In this document: one piece after another, positions 42,927 through 53,591 of the stretch | Layout: each line of letters begins with the position of its first letter | Numbering within the stretch: position 1 is the stretch's first letter | Notes under the pieces: generated by a model | What the model saw: the letters and a program-made list of their open reading frames with translations, nothing else | Databases searched by the model: none | Told to the model about the DNA's origin: nothing | Made by a program: the position numbers and the translations under genes | Assembly (NCBI GenBank): GCA_030710605.1 | Contig: CP092880.1 | Location: forward strand, 11,511,639 to 11,575,638 | Reading direction: 5' to 3' | Source of the DNA: Cordylochernes scorpioides | Taxonomy: Eukaryota; Arthropoda; Arachnida; Pseudoscorpiones; Chernetidae | DNA length: 64,000 nt

Positions 42927-45030
42927 AGTTTATTTTTATTTTTTTATTTATTGTTACAAAAGCACGAAGTCCAAAGAACTATTGTGCTGTGCTAGTATTA
43001 TTTACATATATATGATTAAATATTTACACGATGGATTAGTATTGTTTTGTAAATTATTGTACAAATAGTTCTAAACTTAACCAAGTTCTCATAAGATAGA
43101 GTATATACACAAAGAGAATTTGGTAATGTTTCAAAGTATCTACATACAATTTGGTTAGTCAGAGGGCAAGATAAAAGAAGATGCTCTGGTGATTCAACAT
43201 CTAAGCGGCATTCACATGTTGGATCATTGATAGCATTCAGTTTGAATAGGAAGCTTAAGAAGGGTCCTTTGCCAGTTAAGAATAAAGTAGTGAATTTATC
43301 AGAAGAAATGAAATTTGGGACAGCAATTGGAAAGAATTTCTTGAACAGTTCATTAGATTGAGAAAGATAAAACTTAAATTTTAGATCCAGATATAGTTTG
43401 TTTAATTCTTTTTGAAGGGGTTTTTTGAGTGTTCGATCTGTGAGAGAATTTGTCATAATATACTTTGTTTGTAATAATTCAAGATAATCGGACAGTAAAG
43501 GGGTTTTCGCTAGTATATGTGTGATGTAAGAAGATGAAGTCCTATAAGCATGAATGCATCTAATAAGAATTTGATATTGTATAGAATTCAACTTGGATCT
43601 TTTTGCTGCAGTGATAAAAGGAAACCAAATATTTGATGCATAGCTTATTGTAGAGCGTATCATAGCTTTATATAAGATCAATCTACGCCGAGTATCAATG
43701 CCCCAAGTACGTGCACATAATGAGAATAATATATTCTTAAGTTTCGTAGCTTTCATAATTATATTGTCAACATGTGTTCCAAAATTAATCTTATTCCTTT
43801 GTCTATGATTTTTAAAAATAACTCCCAAAATTTTAACAGTTTCTGATGGTTGAATTATTTTTCCATCAAAATTAATGGGCAATTTTTCATAGTTATGTAG
43901 ATAGAGTATACCTGTTTTGTTTGGACTTAGTGAAAGTTTTACCTTTTCACACCAGGCTTTGATTTTTATTAAACATTTGGTAATATTATACTGAAGATCA
44001 TAGATGTTTGAACTCCATACCACAAATGTCACATCGTCCGCGAAAGCAATTACTCTAGCAAAACTTTCGTTAAAAGATAAGTTGAAATCATTAAGTGATA
44101 TATTCCAAAGAATAGGAGAAATAATACCACCCTGGGGACATACCTTATTTATCTTTTTTATACACTTTACATTAGTATATTTAAACTCTACACTCCGGTC
44201 TTCAAAGTAAGAATTAATTATTTTTATAAGTACCGCTGGAAAATTTGCCTTGTCCAATTGTTGGAGAATTGCCGGATGCCATGCGTTGTCGAAAGCTCCG
44301 CTGATGTCCACTGTTACTATTGCCGTATTTTCTGTTTCTATTTTCTGAAGACTTAATTTAGTTATTTCTTGTAAAGCAGAGATTGTTGATTTTTCTTGTG
44401 TAAATCCATGTTGAGCAGGATGCATAACATTATTACTATTAATATGATTTAGAAGTTCAATATGAATTAGACTTTCAAAAATTTTACCTAAATTAGAAGA
44501 CAAGCTTATAGGGCGGTAGGCTTTCGGATCTTTATAATTTTCTTTATTAGGTTTTTTTATAATCATTACTGCTGACTTTCTCCAGGCCTCCGGATAATAA
44601 TTAAGTCCAATACAAGCATTGAACAATTTTGTTAACACAGGAGATATATGATGAACTGCCGTTTTGATCATCTGATTGCTTATATGATCTATTCCTGGAG
44701 CCTTGCCATTTTTAAGTTTTTTAATTATTGAACAGATTTGAATATTATCAAAATAAATGATTTTATCATTAGAAAAAGTATAACTCTTGTCTCTGATTAA
44801 TTTATGATAGTTTGTGTCAGAAGATTGACAGTCATTCGGAAATAGAGAAGATAAAAGATTTTTCATTTCTGATTCGAGCACATCTTGAGATACATCTAGA
44901 ATTGGTAAATCAAAAGACCTAGGAGAAATTTTTTGTTTAAAAGTTTTGTAAGTATTACCAAAAGGAGATGTATTTTCAACTTCCTCCAGGAATACCCTCC
45001 AGCTTACATTTCTTGAGTTGGACACTAGAA
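42927..45030 (-). mobile_element. R1-like LINE, 5' truncated, open ORF2
   Basis: Minus strand: ORF2 from RT linker to the end, a short 3' UTR and an A-rich AATAAATAAAAAAATAAAAAT tail at 42950-42927. The 5' end stops at about 45030 against a mariner remnant, as expected from truncated target-primed integration. Confidence 0.85.
43016..45025 (-). CDS. LINE ORF2 (reverse transcriptase plus C-terminal knuckle), uninterrupted
   Basis: 669 residues without a stop, the longest frame in the window. Order: linker (WRVFLEEVENTSPFG), RT fingers (NGKAPGIDHISNQMIKT), motif A (VDISGAFDNAWH), motif B (VCPQGGIISPILWN), motif C (FADD in AFADDVTFVVW, Phe in place of the usual Tyr), thumb (RRRLILYKAMIRSTISYA) and C-terminal CECRL-x7-HLLLSCP knuckle. 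The endonuclease domain is missing because of 5' truncation, and the first Met is just an internal one. The open frame implies a recent insertion. Related to LINE copy 1 (555-5000). Confidence 0.88.
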   Translation of the reverse strand: MSNSRNVSWRVFLEEVENTSPFGNTYKTFKQKISPRSFDLPILDVSQDVLESEMKNLLSSLFPNDCQSSDTNYHKLIRDKSYTFSNDKIIYFDNIQICSIIKKLKNGKAPGIDHISNQMIKTAVHHISPVLTKLFNACIGLNYYPEAWRKSAVMIIKKPNKENYKDPKAYRPISLSSNLGKIFESLIHIELLNHINSNNVMHPAQHGFTQEKSTISALQEITKLSLQKIETENTAIVTVDISGAFDNAWHPAILQQLDKANFPAVLIKIINSYFEDRSVEFKYTNVKCIKKINKVCPQGGIISPILWNISLNDFNLSFNESFARVIAFADDVTFVVWSSNIYDLQYNITKCLIKIKAWCEKVKLSLSPNKTGILYLHNYEKLPINFDGKIIQPSETVKILGVIFKNHRQRNKINFGTHVDNIIMKATKLKNILFSLCARTWGIDTRRRLILYKAMIRSTISYASNIWFPFITAAKRSKLNSIQYQILIRCIHAYRTSSSYITHILAKTPLLSDYLELLQTKYIMTNSLTDRTLKKPLQKELNKLYLDLKFKFYLSQSNELFKKFFPIAVPNFISSDKFTTLFLTGKGPFLSFLFKLNAINDPTCECRLDVESPEHLLLSCPLTNQIVCRYFETLPNSLCVYTLSYENLVKFRTICTIIYKTILIHRVNI

Positions 45031-45034
45031 CTTT

Positions 45035-45245
45035 TTATCACCCACCACACTCGCTGATCTTTCGCCTATCGACTATCACTTCCCCAAATACCTCAACGAA
45101 TTCCTACGTGAAAGATGTTTCAAAAGCAAGATGACGCCAAACCTTCTTCCGAAGATTTCATCGCCTTCAGAACTCCAGAAGATTGTGCAACTGGAATAAA
45201 TAAATTTGTTTCTCAATGGCGCAAAATGTATAGAATCTAATATTT
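45035..45245 (+). pseudogene. mariner transposase C-terminal remnant
   Basis: Text in two frames: SLIFRLSTITSPN/DLSPIDYHFPKYLNEFLRE region, then a frame change and TGINKFVSQWRKMYRI. These match the end of mariner transposases (third Asp block and TGINKL..W). Only about 200 bp survives. Confidence 0.65.
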
Positions 45246-45635
45246 CCTCTCTCTATTTTGATTAATATAGTTTTAAAAGTAAATTATTGTGTTTGAGAAT
45301 ATCCACCAATATTAGCCATAGTTTATAGGATAAGCCAATAGTCTACATTTACGAAAATAGCTGGAGGGCTTAAACAAAGGATTATATTGACTTTCTATAA
45401 CCTAACTCTTGATATACCGAAACACTAGCTATAACGAAACTTGCTACAACATTTCACTCTACAAGTGGGCAACATTCTCTAATAACTGATCGACAACGAA
45501 TCCTTCTGTCTTGGAGTCCTTTCCCAATTTAAAATTCTACCAATGTATCTGGCAAAGAATGATATAAATAACTTTCTTATGCCTCCTCCATAAAATTTCT
45601 AACCGCTTTTAGTAAAAAAAAAGTAAAACCATTAG

Positions 45636-45832
45636 CGGGTCGTCTATGTTACACCTCGAGGAGTTAAAAAAAGACGTGAGAGATTAAAAGAAGATATTTT
45701 ATCACGGCGCCAATTAGGTGAGACTGACGTAAATCTTGGGAGGCCTCGCCAGCTGGAGCATCTCCGGGTACTTCATCGGGAGGGCATCAAGATTTCTGGG
45801 GTCATTGTGTATAACTGGATAGCTCAACGCTG
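45636..45832 (+). CDS. GC-rich open segment, possible exon, unrecognised
   Basis: In one frame it reads from just after CATTAG to a TGA at 45830-45832: RVVYVTPRGVKKRRERLKED, then a stretch containing RRQLGETDVNLGRPRQLEHL and GIKISGVIVYNWIAQR. It is markedly GC-richer than its surroundings and rich in Arg/Lys. It could be a terminal exon (ATTAG as acceptor) or a transposon fragment. No family recognised. Confidence 0.35.
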
Positions 45833-45841
45833 AATTAACTA

Positions 45842-47150
45842 GCTACGTCACGTTGAATCAACTAACTGAATTCACTTCGAATCAACTAACTGAATTCACT
45901 TCGAATCAACTAACTGAATTCACTTCGAATCAACTAGCTATATCTACTAGAGCTAAGTAAACTTTGAAACAACTAGCTAAGTTAACGTTAAATCAACTAG
46001 CTGAATCGACTTTGAATCAACTAGTTGAATCAATTTTGAATCAACTAGTTAAATAAATTCTGAATCAACTAGTTAAATGAACTAGCTAAATCAACTTTGA
46101 AGCAACTAGCTAAAATCAACTTTGAATCAACTACCTAAATCGAATTTGAAATAACTATCTAAGTTAACTTTGAATCAACTAGCTAAATCAACTTTGAATC
46201 AACTAGCTGAGTCAACTTTGAATCAACTAACTAAATCAACTTTGAATCAACTAGATAAATCAACTTTGAATCAACTAGATAAATCAACTTTGAATCAACC
46301 AGCTAAATCAAGTTTGAATCAACTAGCTAAATCAACTTTGAATCAACTAGCTAAATCAACTTTGAATCAACTAGCTAAATCAACTTTGAATCAACTAACT
46401 AAATCAACTTTGAAGCAACTAGCTAAATCGAATTTGAAATAACTATCTAAGTTAACTTTGAATCAACTAACTAAATCAACTTTGAATCAACTAACTAAAT
46501 CAAATTTGAATCAACCAGCTAAATCAACTTTGAATAAACTAGCTAAATCAACTTTGAATCAACTAGCTAAATCAACTTTGAATCAACTAACTAAATCAAA
46601 TTTGAATCAACTAGTTAAATCAACTTTGAATCAACTAGTTAAATCAACTTTGAATCAACTAGCTAAACCAACTTTGAATCAACTAGCTAAATCAACTTTG
46701 AATCAACTAGCTAAATCAACTTTGAATCAACTAGCTGAATCAACTTTGAATCAACCAGCTAAATCAAGTTTGGATCAACTAGCTAAATCAACTTTGAATC
46801 AATCTGGTAAATCAACTTTAAATCAACTAACTAAATCAACTTTGAATCAACTAGCTAGATCAAATTTGAATCAACTAGATAAATCAACTTTGAATCAACT
46901 AGCTAAATCAACTTTGAATCAACTAACTAAATCAAATTTGAATTAACCAGCTAAATCAACTTTGAATCAACTAGCTAAATCAACTTTGAATCAACTAACT
47001 AAACCAAATTTGAATCAACTAGCTAAATCAACTTTGAAGCAACTAGCTAAATCGAATTTGAAATAACTAAGTTAACTTTGAATCAAATAGCTAAGATAAC
47101 TTCAAATCAACTAGCTAAATCAACTTTGAATCAACCAGCTAAATTGACAC
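45842..47150 (+). repeat. 24-bp minisatellite, about 50 copies
   Basis: Unit close to AACTTTGAATCAACTAGCTA plus AATC. The period of 24 keeps frame, so plus-strand frames at 46170-46442 and 46458-46946 encode an 8-residue repeat NQLAKSTL. Units at the left edge are a GAATTCACTTCGAATCAACT variant. No start context or signal suggests real translation. Confidence 0.95.
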
Positions 47151-47254
47151 TTTGAAATATTTCAGTATCTATCCGATATTTACACGTAGTACTGGTCATT
47201 ATAATGAAGGTTGTTAGATTGTTAGAAACTGCGTTCACGTTACCTATATATACG

Positions 47255-47480
47255 TATTACGTATCACCTACCTTTACCATCAAAAATAGACGTCGAAACT
47301 TGAGCCATCCATTGCTCGTCGTCGCAAACTATCGGTCTCAGGCCGGTGATAAAGCCACAACACCAGCTTTGGCAAGTATCCCATCTGGAGACTATAGTTT
47401 CAAGCTAATGGTCCTCTTCGGGGTCAGAGCGGGTTGATGAGATCCACAAAGATATTTTAGAATTTCAATCTGCCCCAGGT
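47255..47480 (-). mobile_element. decayed relative of the 42-kb hammerhead element
   Basis: Contains AAAGCCACAACACCAGCTTTGG as at 42122 (22 bp shared). The ribozyme region on minus 47430-47382 keeps ACCATTAGC, GAAACTATAGTCTCC and a palindromic helix III ACTATAGT, but CUGANGA has become CCGAAGA and helix I is disturbed. Confidence 0.55.
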
Positions 47481-49130
47481 AAACCCCTCTTTGGCAGGTT
47501 GTGAAGATTTGATTTCTTATGCCTCTTTTTTCCTCAACGACCGCTCTTTAAGGAGCTATCTTCAGATGGAATTCGAAAAGTCTTGATCGCCTTCTTGATG
47601 GGTGTCTCCATTTCCCAGAGATTGACATGCTTTCATCAATCATTGATATCTTGTCATCAATATCATTCATCAATAATACTTTCTTGATATTCAATATAGA
47701 GGATATTATTCCATTAAGTTTAGATTCGGGATCGCGATATTGGCATATTCAGCATCAAGAATGCAGAATTAATTTAGTTAAAATATAAGTCATCTATAAA
47801 AGCATTCAATCATAAATATATACTCTAAACAATGGTAACATCTTTAGCAACATATGAAAAGTTATTTTTATATTCTGCTAGATCATTCATATTGATTTTG
47901 AACGTTATATTATTAGTGCACACATTTTAATTAAAAATCAATATTTATTTAAAATACTATTGTTACAAAAGTCATATGTTCATAGTAGAATATATATATA
48001 TGTCGTAGCTGTCGTGGTCAAGTGAAAGGGCGCAACCAAGAATTAGCTCCAGCCAAGCGAACAGCGCACCCGCGATGTCTGCCATCTTTATTTTTTGTAC
48101 AGCTTTTATAGATGGATGAATTTACATATTTACATTTTAACACAAGCGTAACATATTTACATACTTATTTTGACGAAAATAAATTATATCTCTATCACTA
48201 ATTATACAAATTATGACATATATATATATATATATAAAGGATTGCATATCAAAGGCAAATATAAAAAGAAATAATGTCACAGAATAATCTGTGATGATCT
48301 ACTCTTTGAATTATCATCAATCATGTGACGTCATCGTTTTATATGTAAATAGTTTGTTTATATATCTCTCAGTTGTATTTAGAGATCTGGCGAAATTTAT
48401 GATTACTCTATGTTCTGACCTCACTTATAATCTTGATATGAACCAATATAACCTTGACATGAAGTCCCAGGACGGTGAAACATTATAAAAATATTATACC
48501 TATAAAATGACGACATCACATACAACTATAATTTGTTTCCTCTCAAAAATATATTGAGAACCAAATTAAATTTAAATATGATTTAAACATAAGCAACCTA
48601 ATCTATAAAAGTAATATTTAACCATTTTGAAATGTTTTTAAGGAATTGTTTTCTATGAATATTTAAGATTTTCTTTTTTGTGAATAAAATTATAATAATA
48701 TATATTATAATATTACATTCACAACTGATCATATTCCATGATAACCTCATCTCCTAAAAGATAGAGAAGTTAGTTCAACATACGGTACTGAGGCTGTATA
48801 GATATAAATGATAGAAATGTGCTGGGCGGAATACAATTTAATGAGAGATGGAAAACAAGTCTATATTGTTGCACCAAGTTGCAGCTTTGCAGGGTCGTCG
48901 ACCTTGGTTTCTTCCTTCTTGGTGTTATACACCGAGCGGGTTTCCATATTCAAAGCAAATAAATAAAAGTAAATAAACAAAAGTAAATGAAAATAAATTA
49001 CATTTTAAAGTTATTGCGTTTATTTATTCGTTGTTCTTCTCGTAGGTCGCAGTCCGCAGTCTAGGTCCTCTCTCGCTCCAATAACCAATCAAGATATATG
49101 TACAATAAAATATTACAAAAGGAATGAAAC
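47480..49130. other. interval without recognised gene
   Basis: A GC-richer patch at 48003-48090 (TGTCGTAGCTGTCGTGGTCA start) and another at 48870-48955 look like fragments of mobile elements but have no diagnostic ends. A TA run is at 48218-48236. Nothing else is supported. Confidence 0.4.
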
Positions 49131-49167
49131 TATAAAAAGGAATGAGAGAGAAACTATTAAAAGGAAT

Positions 49168-49572
49168 TCTATATACAGTTACGAGCGTCATTCTTCGTCG
49201 CCACTGTCACGGTTTGCTTTTTTTTGGAATGGCGCCCTCCTATTGGTCGGCTACGATCACGCCACCTTTGCCCCCCCCCATCATGCCCCCCCCCACTCGC
49301 ATTTTCGTTTTTGTAACTATTGTGTTGTGCGGGTCGCTCCTTAAATAAATGCATATATTAGTTAATAACCAAATGGAATCCTCTCTTTCTTTTTCCCAGT
49401 AAGAGACGCCCACGGAAGCCAACAGTACATAGACAGATAAAGCACATAGGCTATAGTTATTAACTAACATATGCATTTATTTAAGGCGCCAAATTATATT
49501 TGTAACAAATAGTATTTGAATCAAAACATTCAATCGGGTAAAATACGGGCGTTGCACGGGTCATTCGGCTAA
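49168..49572 (+). mobile_element. non-autonomous Helitron, family 2
   Basis: 5' end TCTATATACAGTTACGAGCG; 3' end has the stem ACGGGC-GTT-GCACGG, then CATTCGG and CTAA. The homologue on minus is at 62630-62997. A C-rich run lies at 49268-49293. Internal inverted segments (AAATAAATGCATATATTAGT and its near inverse at 49465) fold back. Confidence 0.7.
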
Positions 49573-49909
49573 TGAAACTATAAAAAGGAATGAGATGATT
49601 ATCTGAATAATCTGTTTCAAATAAACATTAAGTATCATATAATGGTTTGAATAAATGTAGGGCGCATTGATGCAACAATATAAACACCAATAAACTACCT
49701 GTAAAATGAAAAAAAGAGTTTGTTTGTTTATGCGTTTATATTTTTGCTTGTTCTTTATAGAACTTCACAATATATGGCCAATCTGGGTGAAATATCAACA
49801 GAATACAGATGTCGGACTGGAATACGCGACGTACTTTCAAACTTAGTGAATTATTGTGAAAAAATAGTATAAATGTGAAATTGTACTGGGATAAGGTGGA
49901 TGGAAATAG

Positions 49910-50275
49910 ACATAGTAAATGAAATTTGACAAATAACGGAATAAATAGCATATATTTGTTATATAAAAATTAATGGTAACATTTTTGTATTACTATTACT
50001 TCGCCTTTAACTCATTTCGAACATTGAAATTGTTTCAAGCTTGTTTTGTCTCAAACTTGATAAAATAATTTAGTCAAATAACGGACTATAAACAATATAT
50101 TTGTGATATAGAAAATAATGATCATATTTTTGTATTACTCTTACTAAACTTCGCCTTTAACTCTATTTCGAACATTGAGATTGTTTCAGGCCTATTTATT
50201 TTGTCTCAAACTTGATAAAGGAATTTAGCCAAATAACGGAATAAATAGAATATATTTGTGATATAAAAAATATTA
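49910..50275 (+). repeat. tandem duplication, about 170-bp unit
   Basis: Two units: AAATAACGGAATAAATAGC ... AACTTGATAAAATAATTTAG and a second copy from 50085. A third unit begins at 50222, is interrupted at about 50277 by two family B elements and resumes at about 50920 (TTATTACTTTTACTAAACTTC). Confidence 0.7.
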
Positions 50276-50276
50276 T

Positions 50277-50920
50277 AAAATGAAGGATTCAAAAGCACGA
50301 ATGCTTCTTTTATACACAGGACAAACTTCTACTGTCCTTACCGCGATGAAAAAATGGAAGCGGTCTGATGGATTAAATTGGCGAAACCGCTGGGAGGGTT
50401 CACCACTGATGAGCCAAGCCCTCCCAATATATATATTTTTTTCATCGCAGTAAGGACATTATAAGTTTATTCTATGTATAAAAGAAAAATTCGTGCTTTT
50501 AAATCCTATTATTTTATATATATAGATGGCGTGTTATTGCTTTGTGTTAATTTATGCCTGACTGGCCTTGTCTTTATAGTTTGCTGAAGAGCATTGCTCG
50601 ATGCAAATATTTGAATGTAATTCTACTGTCCTATAAGCTTATGTCCATAGTTTTCTTGAAAACCATTTCTGAGATTCCATCCTTCAGTGCTGCGTATATA
50701 AGCAGAATCGTACAATACAGTATTAGAGCTCTGAGAAGCGGTCTGGTGGATTAAATCGGCGAAACCGCTAGGAGGGTTCACCACTGATGAGCAAAGCCCT
50801 CCCTATATATATATATATTTTTCATCGCATTAAGGACGGTAGAAGTTTATTCTGTATATAAAAGAAACATTCGCGCTTTTAAATCCTTTCATTTTATATG
50901 TATAGATGGCGTGTTATTGA
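50277..50920 (+). mobile_element. two tandem fold-back family B elements
   Basis: Each unit has CACGAATGCTTCTTTTATAC or its variant, CTGTCCTTACCGCGATGAAA, the block TTGGCGAAACCGCTGGGAGG, CACTGATGAGCC, and ends with TATAGATGGCGTGTTATTG. The copies are 50277-50540 and about 50690-50920 and have diverged slightly. Confidence 0.65.
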
Positions 50921-51065
50921 TTGAAAATATTATGTTTATTACTTTTACTAAACTTCAAATTTATCTCATTTATAGCATTCAGATTGTTTTATGCTTAATT
51001 TCTTTTTGAATTTTATTTTTGTTCAATTTCCAAAATAATAAAAAAATATTTTATCTATCAATATA

Positions 51066-51263
51066 CGTGGCAAGGATAAAATACTCAGGAGATGAGTTTC
51101 TTTATTGATTTATTAAGACATCAAGCTTTCGGGCACAGCGTGGCCCTTCTACAGGATCAATTGATCAATTGATCCTGTAGAAGGGCCACGCTGTGCCCGA
51201 AAGCTTGATGTCTTAATAAATCAATAAAGAAACTCATCTCCTGAGTATTTTATCCTTGCCACG
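51066..51263. repeat. perfect 198-bp palindrome with hammerhead-like arms (family E)
   Basis: Two 99-base arms, perfectly complementary, no spacer; the centre lies between 51164 and 51165. Each arm contains CTGTAGA, a GGGC...GCCC stem, GAA, the AGCT palindrome, T and GAT (plus 51172-51209; minus 51157-51120). Starts CGTGGCAAGG and ends CCTTGCCACG. Confidence 0.95.
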
Positions 51264-51320
51264 CATGTAATTGGGAAGATTTTACCGTTTAGAAATCTAT
51301 CAATATAGTCTCTACAATAT

Positions 51321-51498
51321 TGCCACGTGGAAAATTAAGAAAGACAAACTTCAGGATGACACAGCAATTTATTTCAAGGCAAGAACACACTATATTTGAT
51401 TAAAAAAAATACAAGATAAGCAATGAAATTTACAGAGTAACAATAAATAAGTATAAAAATTGATACTCTGTTAATAAAATAATAAATACGTTGATACA
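51321..51498 (-). mobile_element. solo LTR with ATAT target duplication
   Basis: 178 bp from TGCCACGTGG to ATACA, the same family as the TRIM LTRs at 54801 and 55312. ATAT flanks both sides (51317-51320; 51499-51502). Strand assigned from the TRIM primer-binding site. Confidence 0.85.
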
Positions 51499-51917
51499 AT
51501 ATAATCATTTTCACCATGGGTTGGTTTTGACCTTTTTTATTCGATTTCTCGTTTATTCTTCGCTACAGTTATATATTAGAAATATTTCCAAAAGTAAGAA
51601 CCTTCTTACCTAGATGTTTAGCAATGTATTGGTAAATACATCTTAGGATTTACTTCGTAATACTTCTCTTTTTCCTTCATGTATCTTATTTTCTAAGAAT
51701 TCATCAAAATGTAGTTCCATTCTATATCCTATTTTCTCTAACTTTTATCATATATATAAAATAACATCAATATTGATATAGAAAAAGTTGAGAGGAATTC
51801 TGCCTTGTAATAAAACATGCGGGAAAGGTGGCATGTGTAGAAGTGTGAATTAAATATTTATAAAATGTTGTATTTCTATCATATCTTTCGTTATAAATTA
51901 TTAATATCACCCATTAT

Positions 51918-52365
51918 ACACTCATGGGCAAAACATAAAAAAAAGTGGAATATCTTTGATGTCGCCGGTTGCCTGTTTTTTTTTTTTTTTTAAAGACAGG
52001 CAAATATCTTCACACTTGGTTATCTCGTCTGTCTTCAATAAAGGTAACTGTTATCAAAATTCAAAACTATTTCAAAGGCGTAAGATTCTTTTTAATATTA
52101 AACAATTTCAACTGCCCTTACTGCAATGGAAAAATTAATGAGAGGGCCTGGCTCATCAGTGGTGAACCCTCTCAGCGGTTTCGCCAGTTTAATCTACCAT
52201 ACCGCTGTTATATTGCATTTTTGGAACTTCTTTTTATAGTGATACTGTTGGTAGACTCTTTGAATGGTGCATCATATTATAAAGGTAACTGTGTATCAAA
52301 TATCTTTCGAGTTAGTGTCTGTATCCTAGTTACAACTTCCTTAAGTTTTGTCTCCATAAGAGTCT
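51918..52365. mobile_element. Tc1-like MITE (family D) with nested family B
   Basis: Left end TACACTCATGGGCAAAACAT; the right end is the inverse of TAGACTCTTATGGAGACAAA. A family B copy (minus, 52045-52255) lies inside. Matches 16322-16532. Confidence 0.65.
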
Positions 52366-52489
52366 ACATTAAGCTATATATAGGATTTCACGCAGACACA
52401 CAAGGTAGATTTTATATTAAACAAAAATATTAACTCCAAAAATATATTTAAGGTATACAAAACCATAAAATTAAAATCTAAGCCTTTTA

Positions 52490-52635
52490 ATGAAATTTAA
52501 AAGCATGAATGTTTCTTTTATACATAGAACAAACTTCTACTGTCCTTACTGCGATGAAAAATGAAGCGGTCTGGTGGATTAAATTGGCGAAACCACTGGG
52601 AGGGTTCACCACTGATGAACCAAGCCCTCCTAAGT
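52490..52635 (+). mobile_element. fold-back family B fragment
   Basis: TTTTATACATAGAACAAACT, CTGTCCTTACTGCGATG, then TTGGCGAAACCACTGGGAGG and CACTGATGAACCAAGCC. Confidence 0.6.
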
Positions 52636-52639
52636 TTTA

Positions 52640-53225
52640 AATAACCAGAATATCTTTGAAATCGAGAAAATAATTTCATTTGATTACAAATTATTTGACT
52701 AAATTGGTAAAAAATCTAGATAAAGTAGCATGCAAATGTTTCTTTCTTTTTATCATTCTTATAAACATATTAGAGAAGTATTTTTTATATTTTTTAATAT
52801 TGGAAAAACATATTCTACTGGGACAACTTGGACACTTGATGTTTACATCTTCTATATATATGTCATAAAAAAAGACGTATTCTAGGTACGTTACCAATTC
52901 ATTCATGCAATCGTGGATTGAAATGAATGATAACTTTTATTTTCCAAAATTGTATTTATTTTTTGATTACTTTTTAAAACAAACAGTTTTTGCATACCTA
53001 AAATTTAACGATGTTATTATCTATATATAAACCAAAAAAACTATTTGGTTGTATTCCTTTTGTTAAGGATTTCTTTACATTTTTAAAAATTAACTCTGTG
53101 TGTAGTTCTTTGATTATTTAAATTATAATTTTAGTTATATTATGAAAACAATATTAATAAATATTATAGTTATGATTATAAAATTTTAATTATATTAATG
53201 AATAATAAAAATCATATTTTTATTA
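52640..53225. other. AT-rich interval, nothing recognised
   Basis: No coding, RNA or repeat signal that I can support. Confidence 0.5.
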
Positions 53226-53227
53226 TG

Positions 53228-53591
53228 TCATATATATAAATGAATGTTCGTTTGTTTGTATGTTTGTTTGTTTGTATGTCCGGTATACAAATTCGCAGTA
53301 GTTCACTAATTCAAACCAAAATTTCCATACATAGGTAAAAAAAATACGGGGAAGACGATAGGCTATTTAAAAATATATATAAATCAATTATTAAAACTAT
53401 ATATTTAAATTATTCTACTTAGCTCACGAACAGCGCCCTCTATCAAAGATTAGATTAAATTATGCTGATGCAAACAAATAGATAATGCTAATAACAAACA
53501 ATTATTTAAAAAAATCTTATCTAAATATATATCACTCGGGTAGATATGCACACGGGTCAATCCCGGGGCGAAGCCCGGGTCGCCCGTCTAG
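53228..53591 (+). mobile_element. non-autonomous Helitron
   Basis: 5' end TCATATATATAAATGAATG; 3' end has the hairpin CCCGGG-GCGAAG-CCCGGG, then TCGCCCGT and CTAG before T. Positions 53275-53405 match 34280-34405 (GTATACAAATTCGCAGTAGT; GGGGAAGACGATAGGCTAT). Confidence 0.85.

Noticed and set aside
45840-47150. CRISPR-like array
   Set aside because: Contiguous tandem units without spacers in a eukaryotic context; it is a minisatellite.
48003-48090. LTR start at the GC-rich patch
   Set aside because: Begins TG but no second copy, primer site or flanking duplication could be found in the window.
49240-49476. Open frames across the C-rich run
   Set aside because: Low-complexity translation within a Helitron; no conserved motif.
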